DNA of 64,000 nt from Phellopilus nigrolimitatus (Eukaryota > Basidiomycota > Agaricomycetes > Hymenochaetales > Hymenochaetaceae): assembly GCA_021029095.1 (NCBI GenBank), contig JAJOHG010000066.1:1-64000 (forward strand), read 5' to 3'. The first letter of the stretch is position 1; every line of letters begins with the position of its first letter. The translations under genes and the position numbers were made by a program. Below are positions 11,676 to 24,309 of this stretch, one piece after another. The notes beneath the pieces were generated by a model. It was not told the origin of the DNA. It saw only the letters and a list, made by a program, of their open reading frames with translations, and ran no database searches.

Positions 11676-13478
11676 ATGGTTCTCGTCTTGAGGTCTTGCA
11701 CCGCCCTTGTTTTGCTCGCGATGGCGCGGGCCATGTCAATGACATTGGCGGGTGAACGAGTTATTCGGAATGACGACCCATTGATTTATTATCATGGCCG
11801 ATGGGACACGTCTCCCGGTACCTGGTGGCGAGTCAATAAACTTCTACTCGTTTGTGCCTAATTCAGAGGCGTTGCTTCTATAGGGCGGGGTCCGGTTTCA
11901 AACTCAATGTCCAGAATCTGACGTCCTTGACGCTCAACCTCGGAAATCACACCACATCGCCCCTCGTTTCTATTGGTGTATCGCTCGACTACGGATCTTT
12001 CTCCACTGTCAATGTTTCTGTTGGGGAAAATACCATCCCTCTTGATCCCCTGGAATCGGGACTCGTAACGATACAAAAGAAAAACACTGTAGTCCGTATA
12101 AACGCAGAGGAATGGCAGGACAATCGCGTCAACTTGGAGTCTATCGTTCTGAATTCTGTGCGTTTTGAGGATTCCACGAAATTAAGGGATCGTCTGAAAG
12201 ACCGACTCACGTTTAATTGATATTTTGTTCGAAACAACATTAGGGTGCGGATCTTCTGCCCTATACTCCTTCAAAACTAGCCTTTCAATTCATCGGGGAC
12301 TCTCTCTCGGCCGTCAGTTTTTCGATGTCTGTCCTCCAGACTGGACACTGAAATCTGTTTTCAGGGTCAATATCTCCCTCAAGGAGTCGACCAAGCCTGG
12401 CCATTCCTGACCAGCGAGAATTTCAAAGCGGAACACGTCGTCGTAGCTCAGCCCGGGGCTGCTCTCACGGTTTGTTTCCGAGTCTTGCTGCAACCTTCTT
12501 TCTGAAGAAAAAATGTGTGAAGGATATCGTGTCTTATGGAAACGAACATGGAATGTCTTACCAGTTCTTTAGGGTGAGCATTATTCTATGAGTTTTGCCC
12601 ATAATGTCTCTGAAGGCTAATATGCTCGAAGACCGAGGACACTGGATACTTTTACACAACTGACCATAACTACACTACGCCATGGGACTTTAAGCGCGAC
12701 GTTCCTGCGCCTGATGTTGTCGTCATCCACATCGGGTTCGTTTTCACTTCTTTAGCCTGAAGTATCAGTCTTAACCCTCGGTGCACGTAGCGCGAATGAC
12801 AGTGGTCAGAACGTTCCCGCCGACGAGTTCGTTCAAGTAAGAATTTAGAGCTTGATTCGTCCCAACTAAACGATACCCATTAATACCTCTTTAACGTAGA
12901 ACTACCTGAACTTCCTTGCCCATTTAAGGAAAATCTACGTTGTTCAACCGATCCTGCTCTTCACTCCGGTAAGTGCTGCTCACGTCCAAACTTTTGACGT
13001 GAATCATCTGAAAGTAAGCAATTTTCATACTTTCCAGTGGGGTTGGCCCCAGCCAGACGGCAGCATAAGCTATTACTATCAGGGGAAATACGAAGAAATT
13101 CTCTCTCTTTGGTAAGATTAACATTGTGGTCGCGTAAGCACGAACATTCTCACCTCAACCTCCAGGCGCTCGTTTGGAGACGACAATACATATCTGGTCA
13201 ACACTACCGGCTGGGTCTCACTCGAAGATGTCTGCTATATTCTCTCTTCGAGATGAAGTTAGTCCGTGTACTGATAAGCCATGTATTTGTTGTCAGGTTT
13301 TCCCGGAGTACGCTCGCAATTTCTGATGACTTGAATGCAATGCTGACACACTACTCGACCACTGCTGTTCAGTAACTTGCACCCGACCGTCGCGGGGCAC
13401 GAGAAGATTGCCGGCCTTTTCGAGACGTGGTTGAAGGACTTTGGTATCGAGCCCCAGGAATCATGGGCAACTACATAA
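11676..13478 (+). CDS. Secreted SGNH-hydrolase esterase, carbohydrate esterase family 2-like
   Basis: Likely an extracellular deacetylase acting on acetylated plant or fungal polysaccharide. Twelve exons can be joined in phase (374 aa). The protein starts MVLVLRSCTALVLLAMARA, a signal peptide. An N-terminal beta-sandwich part contains YYHGRWDTSPGTW and the NLTSLTLNLGNHT strands. The SGNH blocks follow: FIGDSLSAGQY (nucleophile Ser), VVIHIGANDSGQNVP, then DNLHPTVAGHEK carrying the Asp/His pair. The first intron is best read with a GC donor (gcgagt at 11828), giving TWW; a weak GT donor four bases earlier would give TW. Reaching DNLHP needs an 11-nt exon at 13297-13307. An upstream in-frame start at 11607 would bury the signal peptide, so 11676 is preferred. 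Confidence 0.85.
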
Positions 13479-14375
13479 CATTGAGTATGTGATATCTTTT
13501 TTATCCGCTTCATAAGACATTTTACCTGACGCGATGCATTTAGGAAGCCTACTAAATTTGAGGAAGTCTCGGAGCCTCGTGATCAAGAAAAGGTACTCAC
13601 TGTTGTAGAGAATGGTAGGGAACGATCCTATCATGATGAGCTACGTGCTCTTCAGGTCTCAATGCTCCTGCGAATACACGTGACATCGTTGTATATCTAG
13701 ATGCTCTGAGAATTCACCACGAAAACTTAAGTTGCAATCGTGTCGCATCACCTGTTGGCTCAGATTCGGTAAGGAGCCTTAGTACATACCCGAGCCGATC
13801 AACAGGACGGTCCGCATACTGTCCTGGCGAAATTTTGTACGTACGACGGCGATGACGAGCCAGTCCAGCCTACCTCGGGCCGTCCTGCCCGTCGGGCAAC
13901 TCGAGTCTGCAAGGTTCAAAATAACACAGATGGTAGAGTCCATAATGGCCTTGCAAAGGACCGGTGGTCAAAATGCTACGTCCGCTTGACCGAATATTCT
14001 TGCAAAGAACAACGTCCTGCTTTCTCAGAGGTACAATTTGTCTATGTCTCTTGTACTTACTCCAGCGTATTCCCTGGTTTCTTCTGGAACCGAAACCTTT
14101 CCCGCATCTCAAAGCCTCAGAGCCCTTCGCAAAATTGGCCCTTCATCCTTCTTGTAGCCCCCCTAATGCACAACTCGACACTTCGTAACCAGCAGACGAC
14201 CGAGTTAGAGAGCGATGCAATGCGGAGAAATTAGAATCGCGGAGCGCCTTGGAACATTTATCTTAAAGATTATATTTAGCGAAAGCTCGAGCGCTCGGGA
14301 CTGTCCTTGACTGTAGTTCAGCAGCAAAAATTCTTCAAGTTTGTGACGCGCTTCCGTTTACAATATACACCTATT
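13479..14375. other. Intergenic between convergent genes, nothing recognised
   Basis: No family-level match. Some short open stretches (for example 13964-14234) are probably chance ORFs. Confidence 0.4.
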
Positions 14376-15164
14376 CTAAACTTGCCATTTCTTCGTCAAC
14401 TCGATAAGTTTCCCCCATCGTCCTCCACTCCAGCTAGCCACTGCCTTCCATTCGTCGCCTTCTGGGCCCAGAACAATCTGCACCCACGCAAGATATCCAA
14501 CAACGATCGCGTCCGCAAACGTGAACGTGTTACCGAGGAAAAACGTACTGTCCTTGCCGTTTTTGTCATAAAAGCCTGCGATCTTCTCAAGCCCCTCTTT
14601 CACTTTAGTCCAGATCTCGTCGCGAATAGGACCTGGCGGAGCGAGCTCCTCTAGCTTCTTTTTGTACGACTCTTCTCTTGTTCTGCGGAAATATTCCTCG
14701 CTCGGAGGATTGAGGATGGCGTTGGAAGCAGGGAGCATAATGGGGAATATCGGCGCAAGGGCTTGTTCGAAGACGGAGCTGAACAGCTCGATGGCTCCGC
14801 GAGTGCCGGAGGGGATTAGGGCCGGTGTGCTGGGGTATGTCTCGTCGAGGTACGCAGCAATTTCGATCGAGTCAGTGATAGTCTTTCCCGTCTCCGAGTC
14901 GTGAATTGCGGGAAGGGTGTAGAGGTCGCGACCATCGGGCTTCTTCGACGTTGGGGCGCCTCCAAACCTCTTTATAACAGGCTCGACATCGGGATATTCG
15001 ACCCACTCTGTCTTGAAGGGTATTGCCTTGTAGTTCAACGAGACTCTGTACCGAATTTAACAGCGTAACTGGATCCACATACTGACAACAGACCTTGTTT
15101 TAAGAGTGTTTGGGGACCAGAGATTGCCATCCAATTTGGAAGGTAAATCGAAGAAGGTGATCAT
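14376..15164 (-). CDS. Glutathione S-transferase-like protein
   Basis: Two exons (15094-15164 and 14376-15045) separated by a 48-nt intron give 246 aa, a normal GST length. The N-terminal thioredoxin-like half starts MITFFDLPSKLDGNLWSPNT, continues VSLNYKAIPFKTEWVEYPD, and shows YTLPAIHDSETG followed by the glutathione-contacting ITDSIEIAAYLDETYP (the cis-Pro/Ser region of GSTs). The C-terminal all-alpha domain includes FLGNTFTFADAIVVGYL, the N-capping box region. The arrangement is that of fungal detoxification or Ure2-like GSTs. The substrate cannot be inferred. Confidence 0.9.
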
Positions 15165-17656
15165 GGTATGAATGTGCAAGTATCGTCGATGAGGGCCTTT
15201 GTGAATGTCGGTTCTTATACGCCGCGACCACAGTTGCGGATGCTTTAAATTCAATACATACGAAGTAAGCCTTAATAAGCCTTCGCTCGCATTCGCTCTC
15301 AAATCTCCACGACGCTGATTTTAGCCTGGAGACGGACGGAAAAGCTTTCCGGTACATGGTTGGAAGACTGGTATTCTTACTAAGACCTATCGGTTAATCT
15401 GCTCTGCAGCCATCCAATTGATCGAAGCGAGCGGATTGTCTACAGGCTTACTCACGCCGTCATAGATGCCTTTACTGACAGGGTAGTCCGCGGTACTACC
15501 ACTGTTGTGTTAGTTCTTGATGAGGCCCTCAATGCAGGCTTACATGTATCTCTCAAAAAAAGATTATCTCGAGTTCGAAAAAAGACTGGATACCCTCTGG
15601 ATGAAATTATGAGCCTCTCGGTTTTATCCTGATAAACCGGAATGTCAGAGTTTCATAGCGCAAGTCTCTTTTCAAAAGCCATTTCAGTACTGTGGTTTTT
15701 TGAATTTGACTGTATAGGGAAAGGACTACCGAAAGTCAGTGTTGCCTTGTGGCTCGGTATACGACCAAGACTGTGTTGAAATGCGAGGGGCGAGGGGCGA
15801 GGGCGCCAGCAGTCGCGCACAGAGGTGTCCATTTGACCTGTTGGCGGTGGGCAAACGCGATAGATCCCTATATGCTAGCTGCTTACTAATCTTCCCGATT
15901 TGTCTGTAACCCCGAAACAGTTTTTGCACGTTCGCAGAAGTTCCAACCGGCCAATGGACCTTGGGCACACAAGGATCTTTAGAGAGCGTATTGGGAGGCC
16001 AAAGCTCTATTGCGGGTTTGCTCTGTGCCGGGCGTAGGCATTCATTTGTGAAAGCCCCTTCCTTAGTCTTTATGAGCAATTCTGAGTTTGTCGATGGCTC
16101 GCGGCTGCTATTGAACCGATATGGCTTTTTGACAGCATTCGGATGAATCCACCATCGCAAACTGACATGCCATGTACATGTATGCCAGACAACGATATGT
16201 GCGTCTGCTCCCTCGGCAGCTTTTCACTGCTATACATTAATGATACTCAGCTGCTGCGATAGGTGTACACCGTTATAGGGTCTCCTTCAGAATTAGTGAC
16301 ACCTCCTCGAGTAAATTAAAACGGCTTCTTTATGCGCTGGCAGGCACACGAGTCGTCTCCCGGAGCGTCCATATGATATCACCGGAAGTCATGGTTTCTT
16401 TGAATGGTCGATTACTCCCCGAATCTCAAAGCTTTCATTTTAGCGAACGTTTTGATGCAGAGATCTTGAGTCGTTTATGCCCTCCTCGTATGAGGTTTGA
16501 ACATCAGCTGATTACAACACATCATGCTTGGAATTCTCGGTCATTCTGGGCATTCCCCCTGTGGAGGTCTGGTTTGACGTCTGTACATCTTCGCTCATAT
16601 CGCGCCTCGCAATGGCATGTGCCGCGTTGTCTTCGTCAAACAGCGGCGTTGAAAGGCATACGCAAATTTACTGACGAGTAGCTCCTCGGATGCAGCAGGC
16701 ACGATCACCGGACTGCGCGCGTGTCATTACTATAGCTTGTTTTCGGTTACTCTTCTTCATAGAAACTAATTATATTCTTAGAGTCTATGCTCCTTCCAGT
16801 TTATCGACTATGGGTTCTTTATCTTGACCGTCCTCGATTTATTTCTCTCTCGTCTCCCGTCTCTCTTGATTCACTTCGTCTCAAAGTAAATTGCAAGCTG
16901 ACAGAAATGGCATATCGAATGGTCTGCCCTGATATTTATGTATAAACTAACGTACCGGCAACAGTCACAAATAAGGTTGCGAAGGTGAGAAGCTTTAGCT
17001 CTCTTCTTTTTGCGGCATTTTCCTGACAACAATCCCCATGTGCACGTCTTCGGATAACAGAAACGGGAATCCAGTCCGTGCGGGAAAAAATAATTGATGC
17101 AAATTCCTATGAGCATTTTGTTGTTTTTGGACCGACACTTAGAGTTACAGCACTGGATACCCATGGAGCTACAATTGCTGTATGGTACATCATCTCACAG
17201 CTCAATTCTGAAATTGGGCAATCGACCAGCCTTGTCTCATTTGTGCTTTCAGCAGCTGTGGCGACCTGATATGACCGGGTGAAACTGAAATGCGCCCGGG
17301 CTCCTCTTCTCAGGTTCCGTGCCACTTGAATACAACTGGAACAGCTTCTGTGACGCAGAGGGGTCAATTGTTCTGGACCGTTGCTCGCTGGCAGTGTGCC
17401 ACTGATAATTGAAAATATCACCTGAACAAATCAACCGGTGCGCAGTCTGCTTCGATTTTCGCACATCGGTTACCCCTGTCGTCGACAAGAGCTCGTGTTA
17501 TAGTCGTGCCCTAACTATTCTGCTCAGGTAGTGGGGCATCAATAAATCCTTTATATATATATCCCATCTTTAACCTGACGAACATAAAATGGTACAGGTC
17601 AACGACAATCTTCGTCTTTCGAAGCCACCTCTGTAGACGAAGGCGACGCTTCTGCA
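15165..17656. other. Long gene-poor intergenic region with a possible coding remnant
   Basis: About 2.5 kb without a convincing gene. On the reverse strand near 15405-15510 a short open stretch reads STADYPVSKGIYDGVSKPVD and ends NWMAAEQINR plus stop; it looks like the C-terminal exon of a lost gene. The 144-codon reverse ORF at 15726-16160 and the forward ORF at 16373-16681 have no recognisable domain and are probably chance. Confidence 0.4.
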
Positions 17657-20064
17657 ATGCGTCCGCAATTCTTGTTTCTACTCGGCATTTTGCATGCCGC
17701 CGTTTCCCAGCAAATCTATGACATTGTTCGTCGTCTATTCTATATCTGCTCCTTCTATTTCTTGATGTTTCTGACTTTTTATATTATTTCTACTACAAAC
17801 AGTGGGCAACAACATGGGACCGAGGGAGTCTTTTTACGTACACAAACTTGTCACCGAATCCTATCAACTTTGTGTCTCCTGGAGCCATCGGGAGCGCGGA
17901 CATTGTAGTGAACGACCAATCGACGTATCAAACCGTCTGGGGATTTGGGGCGTCACTTAGTACGTCGCGATCAGACTCACAGGCATCAATCCGTAATCGC
18001 GTCCAACAGCGGATTCGTCTGCTCAAATTCTCAATAATTTGAAGGTGAGAAAGAGCGTGGATCTGAATGATGGGCACGATTAACTTACGTCTTCTCGTGT
18101 TTTAGAGTAAAAACTGGTCGAATTACTGGAGTCTAATTGGCTATACGTTCTCACGTGAGTTATAATTGAGAAATATATTCGCACTCGCAAGCTGAGCAAG
18201 CTAAAACTCTACCGAAGCCACGGATGGGGCGAATGCTGCCGGATTGTCCTATCTTCGTGTCCCTCTTGGGGCGAGCGACTTCTCTGCCAATCGTGGGTGG
18301 CAAACCTTCGTTTTATTACTCTTCGGTTCTGACGCGACCAATACTAATCAGTTTACAGCTATGACGATACGAGTGGTGACACATCTTTCAACGACTTCAA
18401 TATCAATGCTGCCCCGTCCTATGTATTCTCCGTGATTAGTGATATCCAGTCCGTCAACAGCCTTTTGAAGGTCCACATTCTGCCATGGTCTCCAGTGAGT
18501 CTTTCATATATGTTTCGGCTCCCTCTTGAGCTTATCATTCCCGTACTATGATAGCCAGGATGGATGAAAAGTACAGGTACAATGGATGGCGGATCCCTGA
18601 GCTCTCAATATGTCAGCATCTGTATGTTTCTTTTTTATACTACTAGTAAATCATTGGTACTTACTCTGCCGATCGACCACCTTCAGACGCAAATTATCTA
18701 TACAAATGTGTGCAAGGATTTGCTAGTAAAGGCATTACTCCATACGCTATCTCGATCCAGGTATTTCTCTCGGATTCGCGCTCCATCTAGCATACTGACA
18801 TCTTTGACGAATTATAGAATGAACCTCAGAACAGTGACACAACGTACCCGACTGCACTTGTCTCCGTAGCGCAAGAAGCGCAGATCGGGACTGCTCTTCG
18901 AAGTCTGCTTAATAACAACGGCTTCTCAGGAGTCAATATCATCGGCTACGAGCACAACTGGGACGATGCGTCTGCTTATCCTGTGCAGCTTGTAGGGAAA
19001 CTGCAAAATCTTCGTCCTTTCTTATATTGCTAAAACTTTCTCATTCCAGATGCAGCAAGCTGCTGACGCTTTCGCCGGTGTTGCGTTTCACTGCTATGCT
19101 GGTAGTGTAGACGAGCAGAATGATTTCCACACTCAATACCCGCAGAAAGAAATATACTTCACGGAGTGTTCTGGTGTAATCGGATCTGACTGGTGGAGTG
19201 ACATCAAAGTGCGTTAATCGCCCTCTGCAAAAAGAAGAATAACTGACCGCCAATAATCTTCCAGTGGTACATGGACAACCTGTAAGTCTGCTGGGCTAAC
19301 GTTCCTGATTGCTTTACAAATCCAAGCGTGGTTCCTAGGATGATCGGGTCGATAACATATAATTCGCAGACTGCGCTGATGTGGAATCTGGCGCTCGATG
19401 GGAACGGACAGCCCGTCTTACCTTCCAGCTCAAGCTGCGGAGGCGGCTGCCGTGGTGTCTTGCAGGTCAACAGCAACGGCACGTGGAGTCCCAATCAAGA
19501 GTGTAAGCATGTGATGGACTTTTAAAGACTCGCCAAAGTGATTAATCAATGCTTCCATACTGAAGTTTACTCGATGGCGCAAGCGTCGAAGGCAATCCTA
19601 CCGAAGGACTCCGGGGGACCCTTTGGGCAGCGGATAGGCGTAACGGTCGGCGGTTCGATGAGCTGGGCGCTGATCGTCGGTGCATATGTGACGGGCCGTG
19701 TGAGCTCCTCCGACTGGAACAGATACTCGCTCGTTGTTCTGAATTGGTAGGGTTTCCAAACCTTGAAGCTATTTATCCATAGATCATGCTTATCGAAATA
19801 ATTTTTACTAGGGCGGACAACACAAACGGGTCGTGGAATCCTCAGCCCGTGCAGACGACGATCGAGTTCCGTAGCATGCAGGCGACGTACACCTTTCCCG
19901 TAGGCGTAACCACACTCTGGTGGTACGCCACCGCCCCGTCTGTTCGTGGGGCGAACACGACAAGCGACTACGAAGACGACCAATTCGTTGTGCAGGCGTT
20001 CTACCAGACCAATGGCGGTCCGACTGAAGAGGGCGGCTATCTTAGGTTCCAGAAGGGGGACTGA
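17657..20064 (+). CDS. Secreted glycoside hydrolase family 30 (endo-beta-1,6-glucanase type)
   Basis: GH30 retaining enzymes hydrolyse beta-1,6-glucan (subfamily 3) or related glucans in fungal walls. The precursor starts MRPQFLFLLGILHAAVSQQ, a signal peptide, followed by ATTWDRGSLFTYTNLSP, TVWGFGASLTDS, YLRVPLGASDFSA and the family block HILPWSPPGWMKSTGTMDGG. Catalytic residues are visible: acid/base Glu in ISIQNEPQNSDTTYPT and nucleophile Glu in IYFTECSGVIGSDWW. The C-terminal beta domain (SLVVLNWADNTNGSW onward) ends at 20064. At least ten short introns interrupt it; the first two exons are 17657-17725 and 17803-17959. One donor near 18297 is chosen to keep phase and is less certain. Exact substrate is an inference from family resemblance. 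Confidence 0.9.
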
Positions 20065-20570
20065 AGTCTGAAGTGTCCCTATATATACCCTTCATGTTCA
20101 TTTCTTTCAAGGTCATATGTTGGTTTTTATTGTTCTATTCTACCTTGCCGAAGATAAATCGGGTTTCTTTTTTTTTGTAATTCTCTCAAGAATTTGCATG
20201 TATAAATAAATTCAATACCCGGGTCCCTTGTGTAGTATCTTCGTTTCGTCATTTAGTCTACCACAGCAATGCAGAAGTTATAAACCTTCAACCAGCAGGC
20301 GAATGCATCAATTATTTCAAGATTATCTATTGATTAAACGGCGGTCAAAAGGCGGAAACAAGGATCCGGCAAGAATGATGCATATAAGGGACGTTGCGAG
20401 AAAGAAATGGTAGGATATGGAAATGATGCAAGGACAGGGTTTTCTAAAATCATGTAGGGTTGACGCGCATCGAACGAAGGGCGTCTGGTAGGTTCTCCGC
20501 CAGGTCTTCTCGGTTTCTCCTCGATGACCTCGCTAGTAAACGATTAGATTTTGACATGAGGGCGCAGCAG
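20065..20570. other. Intergenic, GH30 3' flank
   Basis: AT-rich 3' region with a poly-T run near 20166. Nothing else recognised. Confidence 0.45.
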
Positions 20571-21026
20571 TTATAAAACCTTACTCCGAATAGGATTCTT
20601 GTTCAGCATTTTCACAATCTCCTTTTCCACGTAAACGAGCTCCTGCTCTTTCTCCTTGAGCTCCTCTTCGAGGGCGACCGCCTCCAGCTGCAGCTCCGCG
20701 AGCGTACACTCCTGGACCGCGGCGAAGCCGGCCTGCTGCTCGCGCATCTTCGAGACGCGCGAGAAGCCCGCCTCGGCCTTTGAGAGCGCGGTGTGAAGGT
20801 TGCTGAGCGCGCGTGCCGCCTGCGCGGGCGGGATCTCTTCGCACGGCGGACGCGTGGGGGACGCGTGGGGTGGCGAGGTGAGCGGCGAGGTCGGGACGAC
20901 GATCTCGAAGGACTCGTGTGTATACATGGGCGAGTGGTATCGCATCTGTGTGCGCAGCCGCATGCGGTGCGGGCTGGAGGAGAGCGGAGACGGGGGTGGA
21001 TGGTGGTATGGCGCGTAGCGGTGCAT
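20571..21026 (-). CDS. Small coiled-coil hypothetical protein
   Basis: An uninterrupted 151-codon reverse ORF. The N-terminal half is Pro/Ser/His-rich (MHRYAPYHHPPPSPLSS) and disordered. The C-terminal half is a probable coiled coil: ARALSNLHTALSKAEAGFSR, then AELQLEAVALEEELKEKEQE. Codon use is GC-rich, like neighbouring genes. I do not recognise a family. A single-exon gene of this size could be real, but support rests only on composition and the heptad-like pattern. Confidence 0.5.
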   Translation of the reverse strand: MHRYAPYHHPPPSPLSSSPHRMRLRTQMRYHSPMYTHESFEIVVPTSPLTSPPHASPTRPPCEEIPPAQAARALSNLHTALSKAEAGFSRVSKMREQQAGFAAVQECTLAELQLEAVALEEELKEKEQELVYVEKEIVKMLNKNPIRSKVL

Positions 21027-21232
21027 GGTCGATATTGGAGGTGGTGGTGGGTTGAGAAGGCCTTCCCTCAGGAGAACTAGTTCATAAGAGCTGGTATACT
21101 TGATAACCCCTTGGTTTAGTGGCTGACATGCTGTTGCACATATACGTCACCAATGTCAGCCTCCATAGCTCGAATTCCTTTAAGAGCCAGTATGTTCAGG
21201 CTTCGACTCTCATTTTTCCAGAAACATCCGCT

Positions 21233-21860
21233 ATGTCGAACGATGAGATTCGCACAAATTTGACATTCCGCCTCGTCGCCGATGAGATCAAAGTGGTCGG
21301 CACGCAGCTGTCGGGCCTCATCAACCGTGCGAAGGAAACAAGGAACACGATCAGCAACACGCAGGTCTTGGTAGATAAGAAGCGCAAGGAGCTGCGCACG
21401 CTTTCCAAGAGAATAGCGAGTAGAAGGAAGACGCTGGAGAAGTTGCAGAAGAGGGCAAAGATAGGTACGAGAACATTGTCTATTATTTCTGGCGACCATT
21501 GGTCTGAGGTGTATTTCGTTCCTCGAGTAGAAGCAGCGAAGTCATGCAAGCCAGTCGACAGCACTGCCTGTTCCGTTGACGATGTCAGCACCACATTCGT
21601 GAGCATTGGCAGCAAAACGCCTTGAATCTAGAGTCTCGATAAGCTAGCCTTTCTTCTTCCAGGCAACCGAAGACATGTCATTTGTGTCAGTCAACAGCCT
21701 TCCGCTGCGAAAACGGAAGCGCTTTGCTGGTGTTTGGGATGATGTCGACATTCCTGTTCCGTCGCGCGCAGATAAGCGAGCCCGCGTCGACGATGAAGAA
21801 TCCAAGGAGAACGTCGTTCCGGAGGCTGGACCCAGTCGTATCCAGACAGTCTCTGTCTGA
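21233..21860 (+). CDS. Hypothetical protein with helical N-terminus and basic C-terminus
   Basis: Starts MSNDEIRTNLTFRLVADEIK and has a long charged helix (VDKKRKELRTLSKRIASRRK). A probable 66-nt intron (gtacga...gtag, about 21465-21530) is in frame, so splicing is optional on phase alone. A second intron (gtgagc at about 21600 to ttccag at about 21662) joins in phase to ATEDMSFVSVNSLPLRKRKR, then VWDDVDIPVPSRADKRARVD and a stop at 21860. The C-terminus has KRKR and DKRARVDDEE patches typical of nuclear proteins. No family is recognised. An earlier in-frame start at 21119 exists but lies in sequence without coding character. Confidence 0.5.
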
Positions 21861-22161
21861 GTTACACACGACCGTTGTTGTTGACTTCCACCCTTAACCG
21901 TCCTCCATCGCGGCGTCCGTTTGGATATTTCCCATTCTCCGACCTTATATCGCCTCAGTCCAATCCGGCCGACGGTTCTCGCTGGCTAACGCTCTTGTGA
22001 TACCGCTTGGACATACGTATCCAATGTATCGTTCCGCACTGTCTTCTCCACAATTCCATTGAGATGCCCAGGCATCAGAGAAATTGCACAGCCAGTGCTT
22101 CGGTTTCAAAGAATGACAGGTAGGTGATTTAAAGCACTGTAAAGCGAGACGCAAAGAAAAC

Positions 22162-24309
22162 ATGTCGAGTTGGTCGTGGCCACGAAGCTGGAGGTTGATG
22201 CCGAGAAAGGCAACCATGTCGATCCTCCAGTCGATCGCTGAACGCGTCGCGTTGAATCCTGACGAGGACCATGATGACCTCGTGCGTCAGAAACTCTACA
22301 GCCGTAAGATCAGACGAAAAATTGCTCAAGCTGACTATCAGCCTCATCTCTGAAGACAAAGATTCCCTCTGCAAGCTATGCCTCGTCAGCAAGTTATTCA
22401 ATGCGCTTGCCTCGCAAGCCCTGTACGCAAAGGTCTCTGTTTCGTCAACGTCTGACATCGAGCTTGACGGCCGTGAGGAAGACAATGTGGGTGAGATTAA
22501 ACGAGGTCGAGAGGGAAAATAGGGGCCTGATCTGACATTTGATTTTGCAAAGAGATATCACAACGCTTTCATCTCGTCCTGTCTTCCCCGGAACTCCGCA
22601 TTAGTGCAGGAATTTGAAGTTGTAGGTTGGTTTTTGTGTGCAATAAGAAGAAGAGTGACGTGTAGCAAAAAGCGCTAATGCTGTATCTAAATTGCATAGG
22701 CCAAATAGACTCTGCATCATCCGAATCATCGTCAATCATACAATTCGCCTTGGAAAGCGCCCTCTTCAAGTACACTAACCTCACTTCTTTCGTCTGGCAG
22801 CCGTCGTTCTGCGATACTGATCTTGCGCTCGCCATCTTTCGGCTCCTTCCGCGTCTTCCGACTTTGAAACGTCTGTCTGTGAAGGTTCCCTTCGTACTTT
22901 CGCCTCCCCCATCACCGACGTCACGGGTCGGACACGCTACAAAGCCAGCTTTGGACTTGGACGCTATCCCGGAAGAAGGAGAGGATGTACAATCGGAAAG
23001 TGACGCGGAAAGTTATCAATATAAGCCTCTTTCTGTGCATTCGGAGGTATGGTGCGTTCCTCAGAGACAGTGTCGTAAATAAAATACGAATCCCGTTCAT
23101 TGACGCGCTCTTAGGATGATTTTGGCGTTGGCTCACTCACGTTGAACACGCCCCCTTTGCCCCCTCGCGAGCTAGTACACCTTCAGCATTTAACCTTAAC
23201 GAACCCATCTCCAAATTTTCTGGTATCCCTACCTGAGTCATTGATGTCGCTGAATAGCCCGCTACTGTCACTCATTTTTGAGGTATGACTTATTTCCTAT
23301 CACTGATACTAAATTTTTATATGCTACGAAAGCAAAGTAACACGCTCTCGCCTTGGTTCGATTTAGGACGACTGCGGTTCGGTGACGCCGGGGGTACTGA
23401 CATCGCTGCTTCCCGTAACACGGGCGCTAGAGAACTTTGGTCTTGGAGTAGCATACTCGGTGAAATACGACGAACTCTTCCCGTTCCTTTCGGAACTCAA
23501 GCACCTGAAGCATCTTGAGTTGTTCCATTATCCCGTACGTGTTCTCCAACATTGTGTATGCTTAATCACATTGACAACGAATCGGTATATGAAGCAACAT
23601 GACGACGTGCCCTCCCTCCTGCACCTCCGTTCTCTTCTTTTTCTCAAGATCACGCATGCATATACTTGCTCACGGAAACATATCCTCAACATGTGCAAGT
23701 GGGTGCGTCGCCTAATTCACCATTCTCCCTTGGAGCGCCTCGAAATTACATGCGACGATGCAGAGGACTTTCTGCCTGGCCCGAATATCAGCTACGATGG
23801 GCTCGTAACGCACCTGGTCTGTCGACACAAGACAACGTTGAGGATCTTAAAAATGGGATATGCATTTATCGGGGCGGGGATGGTGCGAATGCTAATAAAG
23901 AGCTGTAACGCGCTGGAAGAGATGGAGGGGTGTGTGAGGGTGGAGAGTTTTGTAAGTCGCTTTCGTTTCGGAAAATTTGTATTCTATCCACAATCCTGAG
24001 AGATTTCTTTGTGATGTAGAACTCGCTGGATAAGTTACTGCCTGCTGCGCCGCATCTTCGTTCAGTCGCACTCACTGTGGTGAACACGAAAAAGAAGCTG
24101 TCTCCCGACCAGGAGTTGCTTCAGGACGGAAAGACACCTTTAAGGCGTGTCGTAGTGAATAAACGAGGCTTCGAGGTGTGTTGGTTCCCGACTACCACTT
24201 CATAATCTGACTTTTAATTTTATGGTTTCAGGGAGATTGGATAACTGAATGGAAGGAAGGACAGCGCCCTCAGACGGTATTTCGCGTGTCGCAGATCGAA
24301 GCAACCTGA
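22162..24309 (+). CDS. F-box-like / leucine-rich protein
   Basis: The F-box-like segment is SDEKLLKLTISLISEDKDSL followed by CKLCLVSKLFNALASQALYAK, as in large basidiomycete F-box families whose members act as substrate receptors of SCF ubiquitin ligases. Downstream exons give leucine-rich segments: FRLLPRLPTLKRLSVKVPF, FPFLSELKHLKHLELFHYP, LIHHSPLERLEITCDDAEDF and GMVRMLIKSCNALEEMEGC. They are joined by several introns and end with GDWITEWKEGQRPQTVFRVS and a stop at 24309. The 5' end is unresolved: an acceptor near 22303 (ctctacag) leads into the F-box, and the preceding exon could start at 22162, 22199 or elsewhere. Repeats are irregular rather than canonical LRRs. Confidence 0.62.

Noticed and set aside
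15726..16160. 144-codon reverse ORF in the gene-poor region
   Set aside because: No recognisable domain, no splice partners, and residue composition looks random.
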